Shown piece by piece: positions 43,075-52,974 of a stretch of DNA of 64,000 nt (positions are counted from its first letter, which is position 1; each line of letters begins with the position of its first letter). Location of the stretch: the NCBI GenBank assembly GCA_943138885.2, contig OW964555.2:40362459-40426458 (forward strand), read 5' to 3'. The notes beneath the pieces are model-generated. The model was not told the DNA's origin. It saw only the letters and a list, made by a program, of their open reading frames with translations, and ran no database searches. The position numbers were made by a program, and so were the translations under genes. The DNA is from Tholera decimalis. Lineage: Eukaryota; Arthropoda; Insecta; Lepidoptera; Noctuidae.

Positions 43075-43200
43075 AGTACGGATCGATTTTCAAGATTAAG
43101 CATCGCATGCCGAGGTCAAACCATGGACGGGTGACCATCTTTACATATCGAGGTTCTTCCGTACCTTAGAAGCCCACTAAGTCGTTGTTCCCAACAGCTA
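43075..43200 (+). repeat. 5S rRNA-like SINE
   Basis: 'Tcaagattaagcatcgcatgccgaggtcaaaccatggacgggtgaccatc' follows the 5S rRNA box A to box C layout. A tail 'gaggttcttccgtacc...cactaagtcgttgttccc' is not 5S-derived, so this is a SINE-like chimera and not a 5S gene. Confidence 0.65.
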
Positions 43201-43231
43201 TTTTTTTTTTGTCTTTTTTTTTATTTATACT

Positions 43232-44040
43232 TTTGACAGTCGTTAACCTTTTACCTACGGGTGTCAACTATTGTTGATTTAGCGATGTCATTTCTGAATA
43301 CGGGAGGCAACTATAGATGATTTGCGAAAGGGTCTGTTTTAAACCTTTATATTGACAAAACTAGTCGGTATTTCCTTGAGATAAAGATCACTATGTGGAG
43401 TCGATAAAATTATGATTCTGTTGAAAAAGTTCCCATATATTTACATAGATGGCAATAAAAATAAATCATAAACAAAAAACTAGGTTTTTTATTTTTCTTC
43501 CACCTTTGGTTATCGGAAAAACTAGTTTATTTTGAATAATTATGGTTAAGTTCAGTGTTTTTGTTAAGTAATGTGTTAAAAATACTATTAACCTCATATT
43601 GAATGTAAATAAAATAAAATTATGATAAAAAACAAGTGATGTTTCGCCGAATACAGTGATTGATTCTGATGCTTAATTTTTTGGCAATTACGTAAAATTT
43701 TGTGAATAAACTATAAAATCTATAACATTTCTCAAAGGTAAGTGAAATAATAAATCAGTGTGTGAAATTTGAAGTACCTAGGTATTGTGCTTCAAAAAAT
43801 GTAGACAAATAAATACATAAATGACTGCGCAGTTGCGCGCCAAAAAGTACCCGTATTGGGTGATGACATCGCTTTTGAAGTCCCGTAGGTAAAAGGAAGA
43901 GTAGTCGGAAACTAGAAAATCTGGCCTGTCTTACCAAGTGGTATCGTGTCACCGGGTTGTGGAGGTCAGATAGTCGCTCCACTTAAAACAGTATAACTCA
44001 GCTACTCAGATCACGACATACATAGTTGGGAAAAGCCTAG
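43232..44040 (+). repeat. Dispersed repeat G, copy 2
   Basis: G text is at 43232-43246 and 43897-44040 ('gagtagtcggaaactagaaaatctgg', 'gggttgtggaggtcagatagtcgctcc', 'catagttgggaaaagcctaggg'). It is interrupted by the piggyBac-like MITE. Confidence 0.75.
43247..43896. mobile_element. piggyBac-like MITE
   Basis: TTAA (43243-43246) precedes CCTTTTACCTACGGG. The inverted end CCCGTAGGTAAAAGG stops at 43896, followed by AAGAG, consistent with a TTAA that lost TT. 650 bp, no transposase. Confidence 0.78.
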
Positions 44041-44089
44041 GGAGATGATGTGTAACTTTAAAACCTCAATTTGTCGAAGTAGAAGAGCA

Positions 44090-44237
44090 ATTTAAGCGTC
44101 AATAGCCTAATAGCTAAAGTGTCAGACTTGTGATCGGTAGGTCACAGGTTCGAATCCCACCCATTACACTAATGCCGTGAACCCACTCCTGACACAAGCA
44201 TTGTTAGCTTAGTTGAAGGGGTTAACAAGATTGCTAG
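44090..44237 (+). repeat. tRNA-derived SINE, second family, interrupted
   Basis: 'Aatagcctaatagctaaagtgtcagacttgtgatc' and GGTCACAGGTTCGAATCCC (B box) form a tRNA-like head; the tail 'cacaagcattgttagctta...ggggttaacaagattgcta' recurs at 57546-57606. It resumes after the hAT at 44868. Confidence 0.75.
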
Positions 44238-44859
44238 TAGAGATGCGCCGAATGTAGGGTCAACCGAATACGAATGTTCGGCCGAATATTCGGTCCAAAA
44301 TGTACCGAACCGAATATTCGGCCGAATTATTCGGTTCAATTTTGATACCGACATTTATTTAAAAAAAGAACTTAATTTGCTTACATACATATTTTAATAC
44401 TTGTGTAGGTTCGTAAAGATAGTAGTTATTAGTTTATATTTTTTTTATATTTTCTGAAAAAAGTTTTTAGGTACCTAACTACTCAAAGCAGTGTTTATAA
44501 AATTGTTAATTTCATAGAAATATATATTTAAGTTTATCATTTGTAAAAAAAGGCAGAAGTTTATTTGATTAAAATATTATTTAAATTGATTGTTAATCTA
44601 TTTTATTTCGTCATTAAATAATTGGTACAAAAAGTGCTGTTTCTATGATAAAAAAACTATGTACAACTTTCGGAATAAACCACACTTATTTAGTAATTAG
44701 TTAATCTTACTGTTTAATAAAATGTTCTTTTTTTAAATTTTAACAATAATTTAAATATTCGGTAATTATTCGGCAAATAAACCGAATATTCGGCCGAATA
44801 CGAACATATGCCGAATGTACCGAATATGAATATTCGGCCGAACATTCTGCGCATCTCTA
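44238..44859. mobile_element. Non-autonomous hAT with CCGAAT subterminal repeats
   Basis: TAGAGATGCGCCGAATGT and inverted TAGAGATGCGCAGAATGT bound 622 bp. The flanks ATTGCTAG (44230-44237) and ATTGCTAC (44860-44867) match at 7 of 8 bases. Both ends carry many TTCGGCCGAA/CCGAATATTCGG palindromes. Confidence 0.88.
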
Positions 44860-44867
44860 ATTGCTAC

Positions 44868-45349
44868 TAATGTGAATTTTACTCACATTGCTAGTTCTCT
44901 TTTTAAACGAAAAAGAAATAAAATAGATTTTAACGCCTTCCACCTTTTTGAGAACAATTTCATTTTTCAATTAATTTAAAACATTAACTTTGCTACTCAA
45001 AGTAAAATGTATGTAATCGAAACACTTAGAGTTTGCGCCGAAGGAATTTACCAAATTGTTGATCTTCCCTATGAGTCACTTTATTTCACATTACGTAAAG
45101 TGAAATTCATACAGTTTTTTTGGTGAAAAAAATGTAGATAGTGTGTTGTTTTCATAGTTGGTGTATGAGAGGGAGGGAAAAACACATTACCCTCCGTTGT
45201 GTCGCGCTGACGGGTGAAAAATACGTAATTGAAATTTATTCATCCCAACAATGTTCTCGGGCTTGGTTTTTCTAACTTATTTTTCTTCATCACAAACGTT
45301 TTCTCTCTTCATTCTTTAATTATTCCAGTTTTATTTTGCATAAGCTGTG
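44868..45349. other. SINE remainder and unassigned sequence
   Basis: About 44868-44920 continues the SINE; the rest is unassigned. Confidence 0.4.
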
Positions 45350-45420
45350 CTCGCAATTTCATTCGCATGGCAGGTTTTTCCCGTGTAAATACTGATCCCG
45401 ATTTTTGAGGTAACATGCTA
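45350..45420 (-). repeat. Helitron-like repeat F fragment
   Basis: 'Agctgtgctcgcaatttcattcgcatgg...cccgtgtaaatactgatcccg' resembles the inverted end of repeat F. Confidence 0.5.
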
Positions 45421-45469
45421 ATCCAGTCATACATTGCCAGTCGTTTTACACGAGCAGCTTGTGTGTTAA

Positions 45470-45624
45470 CACGTTCTCTGACAGTGAGTACTTACCCTGA
45501 CACCACATTACGACAGTAGTATTTACCACGACGTACTCTTAAAAATAAGTGGTCCGTCCCTCGACGTACTGTCATAACGCACTATTTTAATTTTCCGCCT
45601 AACGACGTACCATCAGCGAACGTG
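45470..45624. mobile_element. 155-bp piggyBac-like MITE with TTAA on both sides
   Basis: TTAA at 45466-45469 and 45625-45628. The ends CACGTTCTCTGA and inverted CACGTTCGCTGA match. The interior carries repeated ACGACGTAC-type text. Confidence 0.8.
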
Positions 45625-45811
45625 TTAATTATACGCAGACGTACAGCGCTCTGCGGATGCAATACAATGACGTCCTCAGGATGTCGTTGTGATTGTCGCG
45701 GTTCTGCAGTTCGTCTGCGATGTTTGCCGAAGCGCGTACCGATGACTTTTACGCAATAAGACGCAAGCGGGTGTCATCTCTGTTAGGTAGAGTACGGGAT
45801 AGCAGCAATGA

Positions 45812-45978
45812 CACGCTTTTTTTTTCTGGGTGGGAAAATAATCAAATTACTCCCCTCGCTGTGGGTAGAGCGGAAGGGAGTGTCAGACTTCTACTGACTA
45901 AAAACCCACCCTGCTCCTTCAGTTGCCCTTGCATTCCGGGGCCGCGGTATCTCGTTAGAACATTCCCGCAACCCCGTA
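45812..45978 (-). mobile_element. R1-type LINE 3' end, inserted in minus orientation with TSD
   Basis: The T-run starts at 45817, then the inverted 3' UTR ('ggaagggagtgtcagacttctactgac', 'ggggccgcggtatctcg'). AGCAATGA flanks it at 45804-45811 and 45979-45986. It is severely 5'-truncated. Confidence 0.85.
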
Positions 45979-46030
45979 AGCAATGATATCCTGAGGATGA
46001 TTTCTATCATACGGCATTAAGTCCACCTTT

Positions 46031-46424
46031 GTACCTATGTGCATAAAGTGTAAATAAATATCTACCAAATATCAGTGTCCAATACACTCGCTCTGGTTTC
46101 AAATTGTGGTTGGTACTGTGGAGTACCTAAGCTTAGATTTCATGACTTTGTCTTTTCTTTTCCTACTACGATAGTTTATAATTAAGTATCAATTGTTACT
46201 TATCATTGTAGATATCTGATAAATAAATAAATTGATTGATTGATATATGTTACTTCCTTTATCATGCAGGGCAAGTGAAACATGTTCTAGGCAGGCAAGC
46301 CTCATGGAATAAATGAGGTTGGCCTGCCTAGAACATGTTTGAACGGATAGTCTACTTCGATTGTATTACATGTACATTTTTCTCCTAATTCGGTTAAAAA
46401 TCCTCTATCTTTGCTTGGTTTTTA
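46031..46424. other. Unassigned sequence with a long palindrome
   Basis: No gene. The palindrome at 46278-46340 is listed separately. Confidence 0.4.
46278..46340. repeat. 63-bp near-perfect inverted repeat
   Basis: AAACATGTTCTAGGCAGGC...CCTCAT pairs with ATGAGG...GCCTGCCTAGAACATGTTT around a short loop, with two mismatched pairs. Confidence 0.9.
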
Positions 46425-46830
46425 ACCGACTTCAAAAAAGGAGGAGGTTCTCAGTTCATCTTAAACTTTTTTCTCAATAATAAGTACTTCGTGGATTGCG
46501 ATTAGATTACTTGAATATGGATGTTAAACACTTTATGCTCATCACAATGCATATGGCGAAGTAGAGCTGATGGTGAAGTATCAGAAGAACTCCTCAAAAA
46601 TTAACACGGCTCAGCATCAGGAAAAGCTATATTTTGTAAAAGGTGATAAGTAGTTGACATTTTGGCTTTTGTAACTAGATAAATTACAAACCGACCCACT
46701 AAAAGGCATGAAAGAAAATTTTTTTTGCAAAAAATAAAACCTATTTCCAACTTTAATTTCGGAGGGCGGTGTAAAAAAAAGAAAATACAAAACTAATAAC
46801 CCCGACTACCGAAATTAAAGTTATGTTTAA
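46425..46830 (+). repeat. Dispersed repeat family D, copy 3
   Basis: The head 'aaccgacttcaaaaaaggaggaggtt' is followed directly by the 'gattgcgattagattacttgaatatgg' section shared with copies 1 and 2. Confidence 0.75.
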
Positions 46831-46918
46831 AGGAGTGCTTTGGCATTCGTACTAGGATTACCCTGTACCACGAATGCCGTCACCTTTCTCCGGACCAAAT
46901 TACCAACCAACCCAACCA

Positions 46919-46977
46919 ACATTACATTACATTACATTACCAACTTTTATAGAGTGATATTTCACTCTATAAAAGTT
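46919..46977. repeat. (ACATT)n tract and perfect 16-bp hairpin
   Basis: Four ACATT units (46919-46941) are followed by AACTTTTATAGAGTGA, loop TATT, and the exact complement (46942-46977). Confidence 0.9.
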
Positions 46978-47329
46978 ATGTGCAAAAAAAGACATTAACA
47001 TGATTTATCAATGACGTAATATAACAAAAAACAACGTTGAACTTACAAACGGACTTACTTACATTATAAACGGATTCCATTGAGTTAAAAATTATTATAA
47101 TATAACAGCTATGAGTAGTTATAATTCAACAATTAAGGTCATTGTTAGTGAACCTAGTTAATCATTAAACCTACGTTTTTGTCGAAATTAATTATTTATT
47201 TTAGGGAGACCTTATAATAAAAAAATAATCATCAGAAAGCCAAGCTCACGGACAGCAACACTCTATTAAAGTAAAACCTGCAAATTTAAAAATAAATAAT
47301 ATTTAATATTTATTTATTGTATATCAGAC
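46978..47329. other. Unassigned AT-rich sequence
   Basis: Nothing recognised. Confidence 0.4.
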
Positions 47330-47515
47330 AAGCTTCTGCTCGCGATTTGTTCGCGTGGGACGATTTTCCCGCGTAAATCCCGATCCCATGGGAATTCTGG
47401 GATGAAAAGAAGCCTATATGTTGTTCCAGGATGTCAGCTATCTTACTCTTACTTACAAAGTTTTATTCAGATCCGTTCAATAGTTTTTGCGTGAAAAAGT
47501 AACGGAGCACTAAGA
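47330..47515 (-). repeat. Helitron-like repeat F fragment
   Basis: 'Agcttctgctcgcgatttgttcgcgtggg...atcccgatcccatgggaattctggg...gatccgttcaatagtttttgcgtg' is the inverted repeat F 3' part, as at 63505. Confidence 0.65.
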
Positions 47516-47629
47516 AAGGATTTTTGGAATTTAAAAAAAAATCCTTACTTGTTGAATTATGGCTACTTATGGTTGTTATGTTATTATAATTTAACGTCCT
47601 TAAAATATAACCACAACATAATCAGCCTA

Positions 47630-47785
47630 TAAAGTTGCCACCGCTGAGACACATGCCTCGTCTCTATGAGAGGGGATGGGCCCAAATCCTCCACGCGGGC
47701 CCAGTGCAGATTAGTAGATGTCACATGTCTGTGAATGTTTACTCTTAGAACATGTAGCTTCCTCACGATATTTTGTTATACAACG
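47630..47785 (-). repeat. Dispersed lepidopteran repeat fragment
   Basis: 'Ccgctgagacacatgcctcgtctctatgagaggg...ggcccagtgcagattagtagatgtcacatg...cttcctcacga' is familiar lepidopteran repeat text. The short open frame here is not a gene. Confidence 0.5.
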
Positions 47786-48479
47786 TGTAAGAGAATAAAC
47801 GCAATTCCTGAGAATAGTTGGTTCAGAATCGGCTTCTGAATCGATTTCCGTCATAAAAAACAGGTGTTAAATATTGACGGAAAAATCTTTAATTTAACTT
47901 AAAATGGAAATACAGTATCATAACAAATTAATACAATCCTTAATTCAAAGCAATGCGCTCGTGTGCGTGTCGGCCGCTAACATTGCATCAGTTGTATGAC
48001 GCACATACGTTTTGCGTTTAGTAAGGATAGCTATTTTATAAAAAATGTCTAGGTTTGGTTTTAATTTATTTAGTTACGGATGTTTAATATTCTAATTGGG
48101 GTGTCTGAGGTATTGCGCTTAATCTCTTACACCTTGTATAACCTCGAAACCTACAACAACTCCTCACAAACCAAATTCCATGTAGGTAAACAACACTATG
48201 AGTCTCCTTTGTATTAAGCGGACGTGACATAACTGGGACTAAGTGCCACACAAATTCAGTTATCATAGGTCAGGTCTGCGGCGTCACATCTTTCACGTTT
48301 TATATAGCGCGTGACTTGGGTGTCAATGAGTATTTTGCATGTAGACTAAGGTTTCTATGAGTTTCTGTACAAAAATACAAATAAGTACAAAACATTTAAT
48401 TTATAGTTTGTATTAATTTTTTTTAAATATTAATTAGATGGTGATTGGAGCCTCCTTTTAAGCAAGTAAGAGGGATTTC
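47786..48479. other. Unassigned AT-rich sequence
   Basis: A short minus-strand frame (48084-48266) has no recognised domain. Confidence 0.4.
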
Positions 48480-48835
48480 TGTAAACTCCTAGAAACCTTA
48501 TTTTTCGGTGCGCTGAGCAATTGGTGTCGGGTTTGATTGTCCGGTCGAGCAAAAAGTACCTACTATTGAGTTTTTTCTATTGCACATTTCTCAGTAGTAG
48601 GCCGAAGTTAAAGTTAGGGGTATGATAGCCCCGTGCCTCGGAAAACACGGTAAGCCGTTGTCCCTGTGCTATCCCTCTCCGGTCGCCAACTTTTAAACTA
48701 TTGAGAAACTTAGATTAGTTATTGTCCGACCAGGGAATTGAACCCACAGAAATCAAAGATTGAACCCAAAACCTCTTGTACAGCAGTCACGCTTTTGAGC
48801 TCTAGGCCAACGAGGTAGTTAAAAAACAAACAAAC
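48480..48835. repeat. tRNA-like SINE pair
   Basis: B-box-like text 'gtgtcgggtttgattgtccggtc' (48525) leads to 'tttctcagtagtaggccg'. An inverted tRNA-like piece 'ccagggaattgaaccc...gtacagcagtcacgctt...aggccaacgaggta' follows at about 48735-48830. Confidence 0.5.
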
Positions 48836-49320
48836 TTTCAGAACAGACTAGATAAATACATTAAATGACATGCCACACGGTAGCTAGCATATTACATTAT
48901 ACCGACGAGAAGGTACATACATATAAAACTAATCTAGTGATTACAGGCACGACCTACGAGTTAAGGTCGTGGCATAAAACAAAGGCAAGGTACAATCAAC
49001 AAATTTGAATCCCTGCCATAAGCTTATTTACTTACAGACATTCAAATACAATTAGGTCGACACTCGCGGAAGTATACATACATTACCATGGTAACGACCT
49101 TGTTATCTGCTAGTTAATTAATCGGACCCGTATTGACATTTATCTTGCTTCATATTTAAAAATGTCTTAAATGCGATATGCACTGTAAAGGAGGGTTTTT
49201 TTTTTTTAATTTTTACGGTTTCAAACGATTTATCATTAAAGTGGGTTATGATTAAAATTAATTTGTCTAATTTCCAACATCACTGATCTCAAGAGAAATA
49301 TATCATGAGGAAATCAGCAT
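48836..49320. other. Unassigned AT-rich sequence
   Basis: Nothing recognised. Confidence 0.4.
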
Positions 49321-49735
49321 ACCCCTTTTTTTCTGGGTGGGAAAATCATCGAATGACTTCTCCCGCTCAGGGTTAAACGGAAGGGAGTGTCAGACTTCTA
49401 CTGACTAAAAATCCACCCTGTTCCTTCAACTGCTCTTAAGTTCCGGGGCCGCGGTATCTCGTTAGAACATTCCCGCAACCCCGGCAGGCAATGGCCTTAT
49501 GGGGCCCCGTCACTGGTGCTGACAGCTCTTTGAGGCGCGCGTGGAACACGACGCACCGCTGACCCGGGCCTGGTCCTTACCAGACGGTGAAATACCCCTG
49601 CTCGCTGTCCGCAAGCCCGCGCCTACGGTAGCGGGAGATCGGCTCGCGATCTCTGACGCCCGCCCGGGGCGTCTCCCGCGGCGGCTGGAACGTTAGGAAG
49701 AGAGTTGCCTCTCCCTCGCGCGTTCGCAAATAAGC
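49321..49735 (-). repeat. R1-type LINE 3' end, about 410 bp
   Basis: This inverted copy spans the poly-T, the 3' UTR and the last Arg-rich codons ('cgggcgtctcccgcggcggctgg', compare 23037). It is truncated within ORF2 at 49735. Confidence 0.85.
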
Positions 49736-50235
49736 AAAAATCCGAAGATACGCTACATCTACCAACCTGCACAGGTCCTACGTGGTAGACGGCTCATTAC
49801 CTCTCATAGAAAGGACCGAAGTCTCAGCAGTACGAACGGTATAGGCTGGGTGTGATAAGTGAATTGATAAGATGTCACTTTGTCTAGAACACAAGGAGAA
49901 AAAAAAAGTAACACGCGCATTTGAATATGCGTGATGGGTATCAATATCCAATAGCGATTAAACAGGGCGAGATTATTCTCGAGTTTCGTTATTTTTTCGT
50001 CTCAGGTTCTTAAATCTATTTCATTTGACCTATGCGTGTGAAAGTCTTGAATGGAAAGGTGACCTTTTCTATACAAACGTCTTCATCAGTATTATAGCTC
50101 TGGGCTAAAACGAGAACGCACATTTTATATTTATTCTCGGGTCCAAAAGTCAAAGAATTAGGAACTTTATTTCACTTCGTTCTAGAACATAAATCGCAGC
50201 TCGTCAATCACAGCTCTGCCGGGGTTACGGAATTA
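49736..50235. other. Unassigned sequence
   Basis: Nothing recognised up to the Tc1/mariner TA site. Confidence 0.4.
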
Positions 50236-50497
50236 CACACATCAAAAGTGTCTAGGGATCAAGCATTTTTATGCGGATTTCTTGAGATTGAGATGTGGCT
50301 TTGTAATAAATTTATGATTTTATAAATTTATATGGATCCTTTTTGGTGCATTTCATAATTTGAAACAGGAACTGTTAATCAAATTCGAGTAAAAGATGAA
50401 AATCAGCTGTCAATATTTTCCCTATAAAAACATACAACGCATTGAAGACATTATTAGTGCTACTGTTTCCCTACTACTGATTAAAACCAACGTTATT

Positions 50498-51574
50498 ATG
50501 GAGCGGCGACGTCATTTAAGCAGGGAAGAAATGCTCAGAGCCGTGGGAATGATAGAAGCTGGTTCCCGGCAACGTACTGTGGCTTTAGCTCTGAATACAA
50601 GTCAGAGTGTTATCAGTCGACTTTGGACACGTTACCGAAGCACTGGTACCGTGGCTGAGCGCCATGGAGGTCGGTATCGCTGCACCACACGGAGACAAGA
50701 CCGATACATTCAAATCTTAACTCGAAGAGCTCCAACAATAACCGCCATGATGTTAGCCGTGAGGCTTCATCACTCTTCAGGGAACTTAATTAGCGACCAA
50801 ACAGTCAGAAACCGCTTGCATGAAGTGAACCTTCATTCCCGAAGACCGCTACGGGTACCACCTATAGCAATGCACAATCGTAGGATTCGATATCAATGGG
50901 CTCTTGAACACAGAAATTGGGCAGAAGAACAATGGCGTTTCGTGTGCTTTTCTGATGAGTCTCGTTTTGGTATGAGACCGGATACAAGACGTATACGACA
51001 CTGGAGAACCCCTGGACGCCAACAGCGATTAAAATCCTGCCAGGAAGTCCATCCTTATAGTGGTGGAAGCATCATGGTATGGGCGGGTATTTGGATCGGC
51101 GGAAGAACTGAGTTGATTTGGATCAGAGGCAACCTCAACGCTCAAATTTATGCTGAGACGATTGTATCTGACGTCATCGTTCCTCTACAAGTGCAAATCG
51201 GTCCCTTATTTCAGTTAATGCATGATAATGCACGACCGCACACCGCAAGAGTTGTAAGACAGACTCTCGCCGCAGCTAACATCAATGTCCTGCTCTGGCC
51301 TGCTCAGTCGCCAGACTTGAACCTGATTAAGCATGCATGGGATATGCTACAGAGAAGAGCTCTGCCGAATATGGAGGGTATCCAGTCGCAAGAAGACCTT
51401 TTTTTGTTGTTGCAACGAACATGGGCGGCCATTCCACAGCGTGATTTGGATGAACTCATTTTGAGTATGCCAAACCGATGTTCTTGTGTTGTTAGTGTTC
51501 AAATCAAATCAAATCAAATCAAATCAATTTTATTTGTGATTATTAATTGTTTAAGTTACCCAATAAAATTTTAA
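50498..51574 (+). CDS. Tc1-like transposase A (DD34, last acidic residue is Lys)
   Basis: This is a cut-and-paste DDE transposase expected to bind the TIRs. The start is the ATG at 50498 (MERRRHLSREEML); the longer open frame from 50396 adds a non-homologous leader. Residues about 10-60 form the first HTH (AVALALNTSQSVISRLWTR-like), a basic linker and second HTH follow, then the catalytic domain: FSDESRF (Asp 1), LMHDNARPHTA (Asp 2), and, 34 residues later, PDLNLIKHAWD where PDLNPIEHLWD is normal. Glu to Lys removes the third metal ligand, so catalysis should fail. The C-terminus after SMPNRCSCVVS is foreign: the frame enters the LINE fragment with its QIKS repeats. Length about 358 aa. Confidence 0.9.
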   Translation: MERRRHLSREEMLRAVGMIEAGSRQRTVALALNTSQSVISRLWTRYRSTGTVAERHGGRYRCTTRRQDRYIQILTRRAPTITAMMLAVRLHHSSGNLISDQTVRNRLHEVNLHSRRPLRVPPIAMHNRRIRYQWALEHRNWAEEQWRFVCFSDESRFGMRPDTRRIRHWRTPGRQQRLKSCQEVHPYSGGSIMVWAGIWIGGRTELIWIRGNLNAQIYAETIVSDVIVPLQVQIGPLFQLMHDNARPHTARVVRQTLAAANINVLLWPAQSPDLNLIKHAWDMLQRRALPNMEGIQSQEDLFLLLQRTWAAIPQRDLDELILSMPNRCSCVVSVQIKSNQIKSILFVIINCLSYPIKF

Positions 51575-51611
51575 AGAAAACTGTTATTTCAGTCTTTTTT
51601 TCGAACTTTAA
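51505..51611 (-). mobile_element. Short LINE 3' fragment inside transposon A
   Basis: The AAATC pentamer tract (tail on the minus strand) and about 80 bp of AT-rich sequence are flanked by TGTTAGTGTTCAAAT (51490-51504) and TGTTAGTGGTTCAAAT (51612-51627), a TSD with one indel. The insertion replaced the end of the transposase frame. Confidence 0.7.
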
Positions 51612-51830
51612 TGTTAGTGGTTCAAATGTCAAAAATCTCTTTATTAGGAAAATGGCAAATTTCTTTATTAATGCAAAGGTGATTTGGTTTATCGTTACTG
51701 TGACAAACGAAAACACTTTATTTGATGAATCCTTAAAGAAAATTTTAATTAATATCAATCAGGAGAAAAGTTATTGCAAAAATATATGTTGATCCCTAGA
51801 CACTTTTGATGTGTGTATTTGAAAGTGTTG

Positions 51831-51955
51831 CAGCCTCGGAACATGAAGGGCAAATGACGGAACACGGATAGGTTTTAGTTAAGTCTGACACACCCTTCCG
51901 CTTCGGCCAGCATCGGGAGGCAGGCATTGCGTGATTTCACATACTTAAAAAAACA
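51831..51955 (+). repeat. R1-type LINE 3' UTR fragment
   Basis: 'Gcctcggaacatgaagggc...ggttttagttaagtctgacacacccttccgcttc' parallels 23272-23350 and ends at an A-run. Confidence 0.7.
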
Positions 51956-51984
51956 GGCATCACAGCTGCCAAGCTAAAATAAAA

Positions 51985-52200
51985 CTGAGCTGGCCAAACT
52001 GCCCCAGGTCGCACCAAAATCTGGCAAAAGTAGCAACTAATTGGACTCCAAACAACGGCAACAGGCGGCTGGCCCAGAAGGAGATGGCGTGATAAATTAG
52101 ATTCCTACCTAAAAGATTGACGAGGTGCGGCAGTGGCCAGGGAAAGGCCAAAGGAAGGACGGCTTTTGCCATGCAGTGGGACACGATAGACTTATAATAA
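51985..52200 (+). pseudogene. LINE ORF2 C-terminal tail fragment
   Basis: Translation around 52055-52190 gives R-W-R-D-K-L-D-S-Y-L-K-D, then R-G-A-A-V-A-R-E-R-P-K-E-G-R-L-L-P-C-S-G-T with frame wobble. The 'rR.RWrdDl..y......W...a.dR..W...geafaqqWd' pattern is a common LINE tail. Very short relic. Confidence 0.5.
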
Positions 52201-52974
52201 TGATAAATCATAATACTCCCAATAAAAGGTAAAACAACGGTCTAATGGCGGTAGAACTATTTCAATAAGGTCAGATAACAATGCTCGAGTTTACATTTAA
52301 CTTTATACCTCCACTATTTTAGAGCGTAGCCTCACGATTTTTCGTACAAATTATTTATTCTTACAAATGAGTGAACTGATATTATTGAAACTTGGTACGC
52401 GTAAATATCAAAAATATAATTTAACAACTATTTCTAAGAAATTTTTATTGCGGTAGAGCTTTCTTTAGATAGTGACAAATCACTTCTATATATAGAACAG
52501 AAGAAAAAGCTGTCGCTTTTCAATCAACGTTGGTAAAAAAATCGAGCCTAGAATATCTATTATACCTACTTTTAATAATAAGTTTTGTTCAAAGAATAAT
52601 AATGATCTTTTTATGTAATACGAGTAAGTACTTAATATCACGAACTACCGTGATAACAAGAAGAGTGGTGTACAAGTTACTTAAAAACTATATTATTAAT
52701 ACAATTATATAAATATTTATTTATAAATATTGTACGGGAAAACTTTAAATGATAAATTGTGATAGAGTTTATAATGATTTATTGATAAAGTGCTAATTGA
52801 TACACTGGTAACTTATGATATAATGATTTTAAGATATCGAACTGCTACGATATTATGATTGTGAGTACACGCGGCGAAGACCGAACGCGAACTGGTGTAA
52901 ATTACACACGCTGTACAAAACTGCTTATTTAAGGTAAAATATAATTATGAATTGTACGAGTGGACCGTACAAAT
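52201..52974. other. Unassigned AT-rich sequence
   Basis: A short frame at 52530-52712 is low-complexity and unlikely to be real. Confidence 0.4.

Larger units (their letters stand above)
45425..46030 (+). pseudogene. CR1/Jockey-type LINE C-terminal fragment with two insertions
   Basis: The text aligns with the LINE at 4738-4980: 'ttgccagtcgttttacacgagcagcttg', then 'gcgctctgcggatgcaatacaatgacgtcctcagg', then MFAEARTDDF...RKRVSSLLGRVRDSSND, and after the second insertion SNDILRMIS. A TTAA-flanked MITE (45470-45624) and an R1-type 3' end (45812-45978) interrupt it. It is a tail fragment only. Confidence 0.8.
50236..51815 (+). mobile_element. Tc1/mariner transposon A, complete but catalytically mutated
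   Basis: Perfect 27-bp TIRs begin CACACATCAAAAGTGTCTAG; TA is present at 50234-50235 and 51816-51817. The 1.58-kb element encodes one transposase. A small LINE 3' fragment sits near the end of the ORF (51505-51611). Confidence 0.93.

Noticed and set aside
43085..43150. Functional 5S rRNA gene
   Set aside because: Diverged at many positions, truncated at the 5' side and continued by unrelated tail.
48084..48266. 60-residue minus-strand frame
   Set aside because: Short, AT-rich surroundings, no domain, no repeat or splice support.
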